From Pseudodesulfovibrio sp. S3 (GTDB lineage: Bacteria > Desulfobacterota > Desulfovibrionia > Desulfovibrionales > Desulfovibrionaceae): a stretch of 64,000 bases of DNA. The notes below the pieces were generated by a model. That model saw only the letters and a list, made by a program, of their open reading frames with translations, searched no databases and had not been told where the DNA came from. This document shows, piece by piece, positions 17,060-25,600 of this stretch (positions within the stretch are counted from its first letter, which is position 1; the number at the start of each line of letters is the position of its first letter). Made by a program: the position numbers and the translations under genes. Location of the stretch: positions 1 to 64,000 of the forward strand of contig NZ_QTZO01000004.1 of NCBI RefSeq assembly GCF_004025585.1, given 5' to 3'.

Positions 17060-17569
17060 ATGGATGAAAAAGTTTTACAGGAATTGAAGCTCGCCTTTGC
17101 CTGCGACGTTTTTGAGACGGTCAAGGCGGCCCGGAAGAATCGTGGCGAGCATGTTTTCAGACACACCATGGCTGAAGAGAATGGCCAGATGGTTTTCGTG
17201 GGCATGTTTCCGAAGAAAGATCTTCTGGAATTCCCGGATCTGACCGAAGAATTCATTGCCAAACTGCAGACGTTCAACCTGCTCGGTGTGGTCACGGACG
17301 GAGAATCCGGGCTGGATATGTTTCATCTTGGCGGCATGAACAAGCCGTTCACTTCACTGACCAGCGGTCTGGAGTTGGTCAAGTGTCTTGCAGATGACCC
17401 GGTTCTCGCCTTTCTCGAACTCTATTTTGGGATCAAGGGTGTGATGATCGACTTTCGGGCGGTGAATTATGACGAGTTCGTCAAGGCCGTTGAGAGCGAG
17501 GTATTCAAGAACACGTCTTTTTCTCAGATGAGTGAGGCTCAGGGGCTTCTGGACGCTTTCAAAAACTGA
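17060..17569 (+). CDS. Conserved-looking protein of unknown function
   Basis: 169-residue soluble protein without signal peptide or membrane helix, acidic, and with the codon usage of its neighbours. It starts 11 bases after ubiD (GGAGAACGCA before ATG), so it is almost certainly co-transcribed, and it ends in front of a strong terminator. I recognise no domain. Its position suggests an accessory role to the decarboxylase, but this is only context. Confidence 0.75.
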   Translation: MDEKVLQELKLAFACDVFETVKAARKNRGEHVFRHTMAEENGQMVFVGMFPKKDLLEFPDLTEEFIAKLQTFNLLGVVTDGESGLDMFHLGGMNKPFTSLTSGLELVKCLADDPVLAFLELYFGIKGVMIDFRAVNYDEFVKAVESEVFKNTSFSQMSEAQGLLDAFKN

Positions 17570-17584
17570 TCGACTGCAACGATG

Positions 17585-17628
17585 AAACGGCCGCATTCCC
17601 ATCAGGAATGCGGCCGTTTTTCGTTTGT
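17585..17628 (+). terminator. Terminator of the ubiD operon
   Basis: A perfect 15-bp stem (17585-17599 with 17605-17619) closes a 5-base loop and is followed by TTTCGTTT on the plus strand. It also sits against the end of the converging Hpt gene, where the opposite strand has the stem but a poorer T-run. Confidence 0.92.
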
Positions 17629-17634
17629 GGCGTG

Positions 17635-18036
17635 CTATTCCATTGCCAGGGTCTTCTGGATCGCTACTTCCAACATGTGTTGGTGCAGTCGGATGGAAAT
17701 GACATCACTTTTTTCCACATTTTCAACAAGTTCACGTAGCTTGTCCACGGATTCGAGGCAGGCTGTGATGATCAATTCCGAAGGGGTAAGCTGATCCTTG
17801 CGGATCATTTCGAGAACGTTCTCCAACTTGTGGGAGAGTTCTTCGATATTCTTCAGCTTGAGCAGGTTGGAGCCGGCTTTGACTGAATGGGCGTCCCTGA
17901 AAATGGAATTGATGGTTTCATCTCCGCAGTCTGTCCCGCATGATTCCAAACGCAGAAGGCCCGACTCGATGGAGTCGAGCCGTTCGGCGGTTTCTTCCAA
18001 AAAGATTTCAAGAACAGGATCTCCGCGCTGTATCAA
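17635..18036 (-). CDS. Stand-alone Hpt (histidine phosphotransfer) protein
   Basis: 133 residues, mostly one four-helix Hpt domain like CheA P1. The phosphorylatable histidine sits in RDAHSVKAGS near residue 50. No kinase or CheW-binding domain follows, so it probably relays phosphate rather than making it. Its first codon overlaps the cheV stop by 4 bases, so the two are translationally coupled and its likely partner is the CheV receiver domain (inference). Confidence 0.85.
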   Translation of the reverse strand: MIQRGDPVLEIFLEETAERLDSIESGLLRLESCGTDCGDETINSIFRDAHSVKAGSNLLKLKNIEELSHKLENVLEMIRKDQLTPSELIITACLESVDKLRELVENVEKSDVISIRLHQHMLEVAIQKTLAME

Positions 18037-18977
18037 CCCGCACCACCTTCAATGAGTTCTATTGCAATTTGCGGAATGGTGTGCAGGTCGGGCTTGGAAA
18101 TCTGTCTGTTCGCGCCGACGGAGTCACCCTTGTGCCGCAATTCCTTCGTGATGATGGATGAATACAGGATAACGGGTAGCTTTTGCAAGATGGGATCTTC
18201 TTTAATATTTTTGGTCAGGCTGAAACCGTCCATGAGCGGCATTTCAATGTCGGAGATGACCAGATCAACATATTCTGTGATGTTTTTCCCGTCAGCCTCG
18301 GCTTGATTCTTGAGCTTCATGAGGGTTCGCAACGCTTCATCCCCGTTGTTGGTGATGATCGGATTGAAGTTGGTTTCGGTGAGGTTTGCCTTGACCATGG
18401 CCCGGATGGTTGCTGAGTCGTCGGCCACGAGCACGGTGTATCTATTGGCTGACACGGCCATTTCCACACCGTCGTCTGGTTCGAACTGGGTGAGGATGGT
18501 TTCCAGGTCCAGAAGTTGGACGAAATAGTCGCCTCTGTCGATGAGGCCGACAATGGCGTCGGTGTTTGTGGAGAGGATACTTGAGGGCGGAATGACCTGC
18601 CCCCATCCCACACGGTGAATTTCCGTGACCCCGGAGACAAGGAATCCCGTGACGGATTTGCTGAATTCCGTGACGATGACGATGTCTCTTTCGGTTTTTG
18701 GCATGTTCAGTTCAAGCCAGACCGACAGGTCAAGGACCGGAAGGATGATGTCACGCAGGGGGATGGTACCCATGAATGACGGATGTGGTGCCGATTCCGG
18801 TGGGTCGAGGTTGGGCGTTTCGATAACCTGCATGACTTTGGCCACGTTGATGCCGAAGTAATTGGGGACCGGATCTTCGCCTTCCTTGCGGATTTCATTG
18901 ATATAGAATTCGAGTAATTCCAACTCGTTGGTGCCTGTTTCCAACAGGATGCCGGTGTCGATTGCACTCTTGTTCAT
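18033..18977 (-). CDS. cheV: Chemotaxis coupling protein CheV (CheW-receiver fusion)
   Basis: 314 residues: a CheW-like coupling domain (about 1-165, with NYFGINVAKVMQV and IPLRDIILPVLDL) followed by a response-regulator domain (about 180-305, with VADDSAT at the acidic pocket and the phospho-acceptor Asp in VISDIEMPLMDG). CheV proteins couple chemoreceptors to CheA and tune adaptation. No receptor or CheA gene is in the window. Transcribed away from the glutamate dehydrogenase gene across a 216-bp divergent region. Confidence 0.93.
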   Translation of the reverse strand: MNKSAIDTGILLETGTNELELLEFYINEIRKEGEDPVPNYFGINVAKVMQVIETPNLDPPESAPHPSFMGTIPLRDIILPVLDLSVWLELNMPKTERDIVIVTEFSKSVTGFLVSGVTEIHRVGWGQVIPPSSILSTNTDAIVGLIDRGDYFVQLLDLETILTQFEPDDGVEMAVSANRYTVLVADDSATIRAMVKANLTETNFNPIITNNGDEALRTLMKLKNQAEADGKNITEYVDLVISDIEMPLMDGFSLTKNIKEDPILQKLPVILYSSIITKELRHKGDSVGANRQISKPDLHTIPQIAIELIEGGAG

Positions 18978-19193
18978 TGTGTGTCTCCCTGATCAGGATT
19001 CGCATTCTGTTTATGCGTTGTGTTGCAATATACGTTGCCACACATTTTATGTCCACGCCATTAGATTGATAATGCAGACTTTATAATGTGGCGTGAGGTT
19101 GCCCCAAGTCGAGGAGAAATGCTTGACGGGCTGGTCATGCCCATGCACAAAAAGTATGGAAGAAAAGTCCATGAAACCGAAAGGAGATGAATA

Positions 19194-22151
19194 ATGACCG
19201 AGAATTTATGCGTTGATCCTGCGAAAATTCAGAAAAAGGTCGTCGAAACACTTCAAGAGTCGGCTGCGGCACTGGTGCCCTGGTTTTACGGCGACATGCC
19301 GGAATACTACTTTCTTACTCATACAGAAGATGAACAGATCAAGCATTTGCGGGCGCTCTTGTCCGGCATGGTGCGGGAGGAAAAACAATCCATAGCCCTG
19401 CATAGCCCGTGCGGTTCTCGGGTAACCCACATTTCTCCCGGCGGCGACATGAATGCTCTGGGCTGGGTGCTGAAAGGGTATGTGGACAAGGATATCCAAA
19501 TAGCACGCAGCTATTCCAGCCGCGACGACAGCATACGCCTCGACACCCTCGTCTTCGGACCGCAGCCCCTGTGCGCCGGGGACAATGACCGGGTGAAGGA
19601 TGTGCTCGGCATGGCCCTGAAAGGGGAAATCGGCCTTGAGCCCGGAGAAATCGGAGGGTTCGAGAAATTCCTGGGCACTGTGAGCGAGGACTATATAGAA
19701 AAATTTGAAGCGGGCAGGGCAATACGGCATTTCAAGACCTGCGATTGCGTGGAAAATCAGGAGCGGGTCCAGGTGCTGTTGGAAAAGGATGTGCATCCGG
19801 GTTTCGACCGCATTTCCATCGCCATGGTCCAGCCGCCGCGAAAGGCATTGCTCCTCAAGGTGGTCAATGTCTTCGGGAATGAGAATATCCCGGTTGATCG
19901 AGCCTATTCCGACGAATTCGAGCGTGGGGACAAGCCTTCCATCGCCATCATGAGCTTTTATCTCGACCGGGAACGCATCGATCTTGCAGAAGAGAGCGAA
20001 GCGTGGCAGCGCCTCAAACGGCAGCTGGAAATGTGCAAATGGTTCGCTCCTCACGGTCTGGAGGCCCTGGCCTACGAAGAGGGATGGGAGTTGGGGCAGG
20101 TCATGCTCATGCAGGCCGCCGGAGAGTTCGCGCATCAGTTCCTCGTCAGGAAGGACTTGCACGCGTATACTTCGAGTAAAATCGTCTATGCCATCCTCAA
20201 GCATCGGGATATTGCACAGTTGCTGTTCGACTATTTCGATGTTCGCTTCAATCCGGGGTTCGTCGGGGACAGGGAAGAGGCCATGGCCGGGCAACGCAAG
20301 CTTGTCAGGGCGGCCATCAAGAACGTGGGCAACTCAATACACCGAAACATACTTACCTATATATTCAAATTCTTCCGCTATACCCTGCGGACAAACTACT
20401 ACCTGGATCACAAGTTGGGATTGAGCTTCAGGCTGGATCCGCTCATTCTGGCCCCCATGCCCAAGGCGGAGAGGCCCTTTGGCGTCTATTGCTTTCACGG
20501 GCCTTACAGCTTCGCCTTCCAGGTCAGATACCGGGATTCGGCGCGGGGTGGCGTGCGGGTGGTACGAACCTGGAGCCAGGAGCAATTCGAGATCGAGTCC
20601 AATCGGCTTTTTGACGAAGTCACCAAATTGGCCAGCGCACAACAGTTCAAGAACAAGGACATTCCCGAGGGCGGCTCCAAGGCGGTCATTCTGCTCGGTC
20701 CCGAAGGGAACATCGATCTGGCCGTGAAGTCCATGGTGGATTCCTTCCTCGACCTTCTGGTCATTCCGCAAGGCTCAAAGGAATTTGTCCAGCCGGGTAT
20801 CGTCGATTATCTGGGTCGCGAGGAAATCATATTCCTCGGACCGGACGAGAATATCACGTCCGAGCATATTCAGTGGATAGCGGATCGGGCCGAAAAGCGC
20901 GGGTACAAGTGGCCCAGTGCCTTCATGAGTTCCAAGCCCGGCGCCGGGATTGCGCACAAAAAATATGGCGTCACCTCCGAGGGGGTTATCGTTTTTGCCG
21001 ACGAATTGTTGCGCACCTTGAACATTGACCCGAAAAACGAGCCGTTCACCGTGAAGCTCACGGGCGGCCCGGCCGGAGACGTGGCCTCCAATGTCATGCG
21101 TATCCTCATGCGGGAATACGGAGACAATGCCCGTATCGTGGCCATGACCGACGGTCATGGTGCGGCCTACGATCCCGACGGAATGGACCATCAGGAGCTG
21201 ATCCGGCTTATGGACGGCAATCTGAAGGCCGCCGATTTCGATAAGGCCAAACTCAAGGGCGAAGGTGCACTGGTGGTTTCCGTAGGCGACCCGGACGGCA
21301 CACGTATCCGCAATACCCTGCACAACACGGCCGTTGCCGATCTCTTCATTCCCTCCGGCGGAAGGCCCGACACCATGAACATGTCCAATTGGAAGGAGTT
21401 CCTCCGCAAGGACGGCACCCCGTCGGCCAAGGGCATTGTGGAGGGGGCCAACATCTTCATCTCGTCCGATGCCCGCGCCGAGCTTGAAAGGGTAGGGGTG
21501 CTGGTCGTGCCCGGTCCTTCGGCCAACAAGACCGGCGTCATTTGCTCGTCCTACGAAATCCTGGCCGGTCTCATCCTGAACGAGGCTGAGTTCATGGAGA
21601 TCAAGGACGAGTACATTGTCCAATTGCTGGATATTCTCAGGGCGCGGGCCAGGGCGGAAGCCCGCCTGCTCATGCGCGAGTTCAAGCTGGCCGGGGGCGC
21701 CAGGACCATCACCCAGCTTTCCTTTGAACTGTCGGAATCCATCAACTCACTGGCCGATCGGGTCCTGCAGGTGCTGGAAAGCACCGTCGGGAAGGTTGCC
21801 GACGATCCCGAACTGGTCCAGGTCCTACTCGCCTATTGTCCGGCAGTCCTGGTCGAAAAGCATCGCGATCGGGTTGTCAACGACATTCCGCGCGGCCACC
21901 AGCTTGCATTGCTGGCGGCGTATGTTTCGGCCAAGATGCTGTATCAGGAGGGCATGGGCTGGGCCGATCGCCTTGTCTCTCTGAGGGACGTCCGGGAGGT
22001 GGTCTTCACCTACCTGGCACAGGAAAAGACCGTGATCGGCCTGATGGCCGAGGTCCGGGAAGCAGGTCTGGCACATGCCGACCTCATCGATGGGATTCTC
22101 GACTTTTCCGGCAGGAAGATGTTGACTTTGAACCGACTTGGTCTGGGCTAA
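19194..22151 (+). CDS. Large NAD-specific glutamate dehydrogenase
   Basis: Oxidative deamination of glutamate to 2-oxoglutarate. At 985 residues it belongs to the large-GDH class (about 115 kDa), not the short hexameric enzyme. The N-terminal half holds regulatory-type sequence. The catalytic core begins around FQVRYRDSARGGVRVV and includes PEGGSKAVILL (substrate lysine region), the dinucleotide-binding stretch KLTGGPAGDVASNVMRIL and IVEGANIFISSDAR. The ATG follows AAAGGAGATGAATA. The divergent upstream region has a TATAAT (19082-19087) without a good -35. A terminator follows the stop. Confidence 0.92.
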   Translation: MTENLCVDPAKIQKKVVETLQESAAALVPWFYGDMPEYYFLTHTEDEQIKHLRALLSGMVREEKQSIALHSPCGSRVTHISPGGDMNALGWVLKGYVDKDIQIARSYSSRDDSIRLDTLVFGPQPLCAGDNDRVKDVLGMALKGEIGLEPGEIGGFEKFLGTVSEDYIEKFEAGRAIRHFKTCDCVENQERVQVLLEKDVHPGFDRISIAMVQPPRKALLLKVVNVFGNENIPVDRAYSDEFERGDKPSIAIMSFYLDRERIDLAEESEAWQRLKRQLEMCKWFAPHGLEALAYEEGWELGQVMLMQAAGEFAHQFLVRKDLHAYTSSKIVYAILKHRDIAQLLFDYFDVRFNPGFVGDREEAMAGQRKLVRAAIKNVGNSIHRNILTYIFKFFRYTLRTNYYLDHKLGLSFRLDPLILAPMPKAERPFGVYCFHGPYSFAFQVRYRDSARGGVRVVRTWSQEQFEIESNRLFDEVTKLASAQQFKNKDIPEGGSKAVILLGPEGNIDLAVKSMVDSFLDLLVIPQGSKEFVQPGIVDYLGREEIIFLGPDENITSEHIQWIADRAEKRGYKWPSAFMSSKPGAGIAHKKYGVTSEGVIVFADELLRTLNIDPKNEPFTVKLTGGPAGDVASNVMRILMREYGDNARIVAMTDGHGAAYDPDGMDHQELIRLMDGNLKAADFDKAKLKGEGALVVSVGDPDGTRIRNTLHNTAVADLFIPSGGRPDTMNMSNWKEFLRKDGTPSAKGIVEGANIFISSDARAELERVGVLVVPGPSANKTGVICSSYEILAGLILNEAEFMEIKDEYIVQLLDILRARARAEARLLMREFKLAGGARTITQLSFELSESINSLADRVLQVLESTVGKVADDPELVQVLLAYCPAVLVEKHRDRVVNDIPRGHQLALLAAYVSAKMLYQEGMGWADRLVSLRDVREVVFTYLAQEKTVIGLMAEVREAGLAHADLIDGILDFSGRKMLTLNRLGLG

Positions 22152-22175
22152 CCAGCCGCATTGCTACACTATACT

Positions 22176-22220
22176 GGCCCGGCAGACGGTTGTATCCGAA
22201 ATCGTCTGCCGGGCCTTTGT
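22176..22220 (+). terminator. Terminator of the glutamate dehydrogenase gene
   Basis: A perfect 13-bp GC-rich stem (22176-22188 with 22203-22215) with a 14-base loop, then TTTGTATTT. Confidence 0.88.
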
Positions 22221-22242
22221 ATTTGAGGTATTGTACCAGTGC

Positions 22243-22295
22243 TTGACAATTGTTTGGACTCGACATACTCTAACTATAAATGAACACTTACTCAT
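22243..22295 (+). promoter_or_regulatory. Promoter and SmtB-like operator of the ArsR-family gene
   Basis: TTGACA (22243-22248), 17 bases, then TACTCT (22266-22271). Downstream, ATGAACACTTACTCAT (22280-22295) resembles the SmtB/ArsR operator half (TGAACA-N2-TATTCA). The same 16-base motif, with one change, stands before the permease gene. Autoregulation by the encoded repressor is inferred. Confidence 0.7.
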
Positions 22296-22307
22296 GTGAG
22301 GCAAATT

Positions 22308-22664
22308 ATGTCGAATGTGGCATGTAGCAATACGGAACAGCATATGCAGAACGTGAATTCGGCCAAAAAGGCCATGCTGAATGAACGTGATTTTCTTTTC
22401 CTGGCCGAGCTTTTCAAGGCATTGGGTGACTATACCCGTGTCCGCATCCTCTATGCCCTGTCAGTAGGTGAATTGTGCGTTTGTGCCTTGGCCGAGGTTC
22501 TGGATATGTCACAATCCGCAATTTCTCATCAACTTCGGCTGCTTCGGGCCGCCAGGCTGGTCAGGTATCGCAAGGAAGGGAAAAACGTATTCTACTCCCT
22601 GGATGACAACCATGTCCGCAACATGGTTTCTCAGGGGTTGGATCATATCAGGGAAGAAGGCTGA
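22308..22664 (+). CDS. ArsR/SmtB-family metal-responsive repressor
   Basis: 118-residue winged-helix regulator. The recognition region reads ELCVCALAEVLDMSQSAISH; the C-V-C in helix 3 matches the metal/metalloid-binding site of ArsR and CadC proteins, and an N-terminal Cys (VACSN) and several His could complete a CadC-like site. The wing includes RKEGKNVFYSL. The ATG at 22308 is preferred over the in-frame GTG at 22296 because TGAGG lies at correct spacing before it. Probably represses itself and the adjacent permease until Cd, Zn, Pb or As(III) binds; the inducer is not determinable from sequence. Confidence 0.9.
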   Translation: MSNVACSNTEQHMQNVNSAKKAMLNERDFLFLAELFKALGDYTRVRILYALSVGELCVCALAEVLDMSQSAISHQLRLLRAARLVRYRKEGKNVFYSLDDNHVRNMVSQGLDHIREEG

Positions 22665-22685
22665 TCCGGCCTTTTTCTTTTTTTT
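22653..22685 (+). terminator. Terminator at the end of the ArsR-family gene
   Basis: A 9-bp stem (22653-22661 with 22669-22677, one G-U) overlaps the stop codon and is followed by a long T-run. It separates the regulator from the permease, which has its own operator-bearing promoter region. Confidence 0.65.
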
Positions 22686-22695
22686 GCCAACACTT

Positions 22696-22711
22696 ATGAA
22701 CACATACTCAT
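22696..22711 (+). promoter_or_regulatory. Second SmtB-like operator, upstream of the permease
   Basis: ATGAACACATACTCAT, 15 of 16 bases identical to the site at 22280-22295. It lies 35 bases before the permease start, where a repressor would block transcription. The repeat of this motif at both promoters is direct evidence for a shared regulator. Confidence 0.7.
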
Positions 22712-22745
22712 CCGTAGCGCGGGTGGTTAATAAAGGAATTGTTGA

Positions 22746-23819
22746 ATGATGGATATCATCCTGAAAATATTGGCCGAATCCTGGCATGTGCTGGTGGAGG
22801 CCGCTCCGTATGTCCTGTTCGGTTTTTTCGTGGCGGGTCTGCTCAAGGGGTTCGTGTCCGATGCCTTCATGGCCAGGCACCTGGGCGGCAAGTCCATTGG
22901 GTCCGTGCTCAAGGCGGCGGTCATCGGCGTGCCTCTGCCCCTGTGTTCCTGCGGCGTGCTGCCCGCAGCACTGGGGCTGCGCAGACAGGGGGCGAGCAAG
23001 GGGGCGACCACGGCCTTCATGATATCCACGCCCGAGACCGGTGTGGATTCCATGGCTGTGACCTATGCTCTCATCGACCCTGTCATGATGGTGATTCGAC
23101 CCATTGCCGCTATGTTGACGGCGGTTTTTGCCGGGGTGTTGGTCAACGCGTTTCCGGACAAGGGTGATGAAAATCCGCCCTTGGCGGTTGTGGCGAATGG
23201 TCCGGCTCCATGCGTCAGCGGTGGGTGCGGGTGCAGTAGCGGGTCCTGTTCTACAGCAGAGGACAAGTCAATCCGTGGCCGTTTTCTGTTCGGCATGGAC
23301 TACGCTTTTGGGGAAATGATCGGGGATATTGGCCGCTGGTTGATCGTGGGTGTGGTCATTGCCGGTGTCATCGGTGCAATTGTGCCCACTGATGCGTTGG
23401 ATCAATATGTCGGAACCGGTTTCTTTTCCTATCTGGTCATGCTGGTGGTGGCCCTGCCGCTGTATGTCTGCGCCACAGCCTCCACCCCCATCGCCGCCTC
23501 GCTCCTGCTCAAGGGGCTGTCCCCGGGCGCGGCCCTGGTTTTTTTGCTGGCCGGACCGGCCACCAACGGCGCGACCATCACGGTCATGCTCAAGACCCTC
23601 GGAAAGCGGGCTGCCGGGATATACGTACTTTCCATCATTATTTGTTCCCTGGGGCTGGCCTGGGCCACGGATCAGTTGTATCTGGCCCTGAATCTGGATA
23701 TCCGGGCTGTGGTCTCCACGGTGGATGAACTGTTGCCGCATTGGATGGGAGTGGGCGCAGCCGTGATCACGCTTCTGCTCGTGGCCAGGAGTTTTGTCCG
23801 GGGACATTCGCATCATTGA
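22746..23819 (+). CDS. Metal-efflux permease (DUF318/SO_0444-type, ArsP-related)
   Basis: 357-residue inner-membrane permease with about eight to ten helices in two similar halves. Features: the PLCSCG motif in the first half (VPLPLCSCGVLP), a central cytoplasmic loop rich in Cys (CVSGGCGCSSGSC), the second-half motif ATASTPIAASLL, and a His-rich C-terminus (GHSHH). Related proteins are annotated as Cu/Zn efflux or organoarsenical permeases. Pairing with a C-V-C-type ArsR regulator and the shared operator support toxic-metal export. Ion specificity is not known. Confidence 0.85.
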   Translation: MMDIILKILAESWHVLVEAAPYVLFGFFVAGLLKGFVSDAFMARHLGGKSIGSVLKAAVIGVPLPLCSCGVLPAALGLRRQGASKGATTAFMISTPETGVDSMAVTYALIDPVMMVIRPIAAMLTAVFAGVLVNAFPDKGDENPPLAVVANGPAPCVSGGCGCSSGSCSTAEDKSIRGRFLFGMDYAFGEMIGDIGRWLIVGVVIAGVIGAIVPTDALDQYVGTGFFSYLVMLVVALPLYVCATASTPIAASLLLKGLSPGAALVFLLAGPATNGATITVMLKTLGKRAAGIYVLSIIICSLGLAWATDQLYLALNLDIRAVVSTVDELLPHWMGVGAAVITLLLVARSFVRGHSHH

Positions 23820-23898
23820 GTTGCGTAAAAGCCATTTTATATGCGGATTAATGGTTTTCATCATGTATCATGTATGCTAGGGCCTAATTGTTTGTTTT

Positions 23899-23909
23899 AA
23901 TGATAATCA
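23899..23909 (+). promoter_or_regulatory. Possible Fur-box core
   Basis: AATGATAATCA matches 11 consecutive bases of the classical Fur consensus, 20 bases before the lipoprotein start, but the flanks match poorly. Weak evidence for iron control. Confidence 0.3.
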
Positions 23910-23928
23910 ACAGGCAGTTGGAGTTGAT

Positions 23929-24561
23929 ATGATGAAAATGAGTTTGATGGTGTGCACGGCGTTTTTATTGCTTTTTGGGGGGTGTAACGGCAAACGGGTC
24001 AGTCCGGTTGATCCGAACGTCTATCAGGGTGCCGGTTGTCCGACGGTTGTCCTGGCTGAAGATATGCGCCATGTCACAGGACCTGATCAAGAAAGCCTAC
24101 CAGGGCAATACGCGGGTCCGATATGTCCGATTTTTAATTCTGATGTCAGTATTAGTGTTGTGAATGACGTGTATGTTTCTGCCGTTGACGATGTTCCAAT
24201 TGATCTTTGCATACTTAATCGGGAAACCTTGAGGGGGGCCCGTGGCGGGTGGGTCCTGCAGGAAGGTGACCAGGTAAGCCTGAACGGCAAGTATTATCAT
24301 GAATCTTTTAGCTTTGTTAACCTTGAAAGCGAAAAACCCGGCGTGGATATTTTCAAAAAGTACCTTGCCGATCTGGGATATACGGCTACTGGCCCGGGTT
24401 TTATAGTCTATCGGGTGGGAAGGAATGTTGGTCCCAGAATTCGATTTAAAATAGTGTATTTATACAATCTCGAGAAGCTGCCTCCGACAGTCGAAAGGAC
24501 AGAGGATTCTTTGAAGGCGTTCATGCGTGAGCAATTTGGAGAGCGGGTCAGCATTTCCTAG
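23929..24561 (+). CDS. Hypothetical lipoprotein
   Basis: 210 residues. A short hydrophobic N-terminus ends in the lipobox F-G-G-C, so the mature protein would begin at Cys19 and be lipid-anchored; Asn and Gly after the Cys argue for the outer membrane by the +2 rule (inference). The remainder has no motif I recognise. The coding DNA is visibly more AT-rich than its neighbours, which may reflect recent acquisition or weak selection. TTGGAG precedes the ATG; a terminator follows. Confidence 0.7.
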   Translation: MMKMSLMVCTAFLLLFGGCNGKRVSPVDPNVYQGAGCPTVVLAEDMRHVTGPDQESLPGQYAGPICPIFNSDVSISVVNDVYVSAVDDVPIDLCILNRETLRGARGGWVLQEGDQVSLNGKYYHESFSFVNLESEKPGVDIFKKYLADLGYTATGPGFIVYRVGRNVGPRIRFKIVYLYNLEKLPPTVERTEDSLKAFMREQFGERVSIS

Positions 24562-24587
24562 TCCGGGCAGGAAAACAACGAATAACG

Positions 24588-24618
24588 GCGGACAGGTCAC
24601 ATCCTGTCCGCTTTTCTT
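24588..24618 (+). terminator. Terminator after the lipoprotein gene
   Basis: A perfect 9-bp stem gcggacagg/cctgtccgc with a 6-base loop, then TTTTCTTTC. Confidence 0.85.
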
Positions 24619-24670
24619 TCTGGTTTTGCCGTGTTAAATCATCGCCAGCAAAGTTAAGGGGAAGTGTTTG

Positions 24671-25597
24671 ATGAAAAAAATTCTGTTTGCTGTTGTTGTG
24701 ACCCTGATTTTTTCTGTTTCCGCCCATGCTGAGAGCCATGCCGTCCGGTTCGGCATCCTGCCGGTCATCGATACGCTGCCGCTTCAGGTGGCGGTCAAGG
24801 ACGGCCTGTTCGCGAAACATGGTCTGGATGTGGAGCTGGTCGGGTTCATGTCAGCTCTGGAGCGCGACACGGCTATGCAGACCGGCCGGATCGACGGTTA
24901 TTTCGGCGACCTCATCGCCACATACATGCTTATACATCAGGGTGTTCCCATGCGCATAGCCCTGACCTCCTGGCGCACCACGCCCGGATATCCCATGTTC
25001 GGCATCGCGCTTTCGCCTGCCAACAAGGATCGTGATCTGGGCGACATGAAAGGGCGGAGCCTGGCCCTGTCCAAATCCACGGTCATGGAGTTTCTGGCTG
25101 ACAAGATGGAGGACCACCTGGGCGTGAACCGGGGCCATTTCTCCCAGGTGGAAATCAAGAAGATGCCCATCCGGCTCCAGATGCTCATGACCGATCAGGT
25201 GGACAGTGCGCTCCTGCCCGAGCCGCTGCTTTCCCTGGCCCGACTCAAGGGGGGAGGGCTTTTGGCCACGGCAGAGGATCTTGATCTGCCCCTGACCGTG
25301 CTTTGTCTTCACGAGAACTATTTCAAGAACGATGGCGATGCGTACAGGCGGTTTATCGCCGCCTACAGGGAGGCGGTGCAGCGCTTGTCCGACGCCCCGG
25401 AGGATTATCGTCAGCTCATGGCCGAGACCTGCCGGATTCCCAAGCCCCTGGTATCCGAATTTCCCGTCTATCCTTTCCCTGCTCCCGCACTGCCCACCAC
25501 GGCGGAACTGGACGAGGTGCAGGCATGGATGCTGGAAAAGGGACTGCTCAAGACCAAGGTGGCGCATGAAACCGCACTTTCTCCGATCATTCCCTAG
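24671..25597 (+). CDS. ABC transporter substrate-binding protein (NitT/TauT, NMT1/SsuA-like)
   Basis: 308 residues with a signal peptide (MKKILFAVVVTLIFSVSAHA) and a type II periplasmic-binding fold. The first strand RFGILPVIDTLPLQVAVKDGLF and the GRIDGYFGDL segment resemble the SsuA/ThiY/nitrate-binding family. The ligand cannot be assigned: candidates in the family include sulfonates, nitrate, taurine and pyrimidine precursors of thiamine. An AAGGGGAAG sequence precedes the ATG. The ATPase gene starts 3 bases after the stop. Confidence 0.87.
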   Translation: MKKILFAVVVTLIFSVSAHAESHAVRFGILPVIDTLPLQVAVKDGLFAKHGLDVELVGFMSALERDTAMQTGRIDGYFGDLIATYMLIHQGVPMRIALTSWRTTPGYPMFGIALSPANKDRDLGDMKGRSLALSKSTVMEFLADKMEDHLGVNRGHFSQVEIKKMPIRLQMLMTDQVDSALLPEPLLSLARLKGGGLLATAEDLDLPLTVLCLHENYFKNDGDAYRRFIAAYREAVQRLSDAPEDYRQLMAETCRIPKPLVSEFPVYPFPAPALPTTAELDEVQAWMLEKGLLKTKVAHETALSPIIP

Positions 25598-25600
25598 CGT

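Noticed and set aside
22296-22307. GTG start for the ArsR-family gene
   Set aside because: It lies within the Shine-Dalgarno region (TGAGG) of the ATG at 22308 and directly abuts the operator.
23827-23860. Hairpin after the permease gene as a terminator
   Set aside because: AAAAGCCATT and AATGGTTTT can pair only with a bulged G and an AT-rich stem; too weak to list as a feature.
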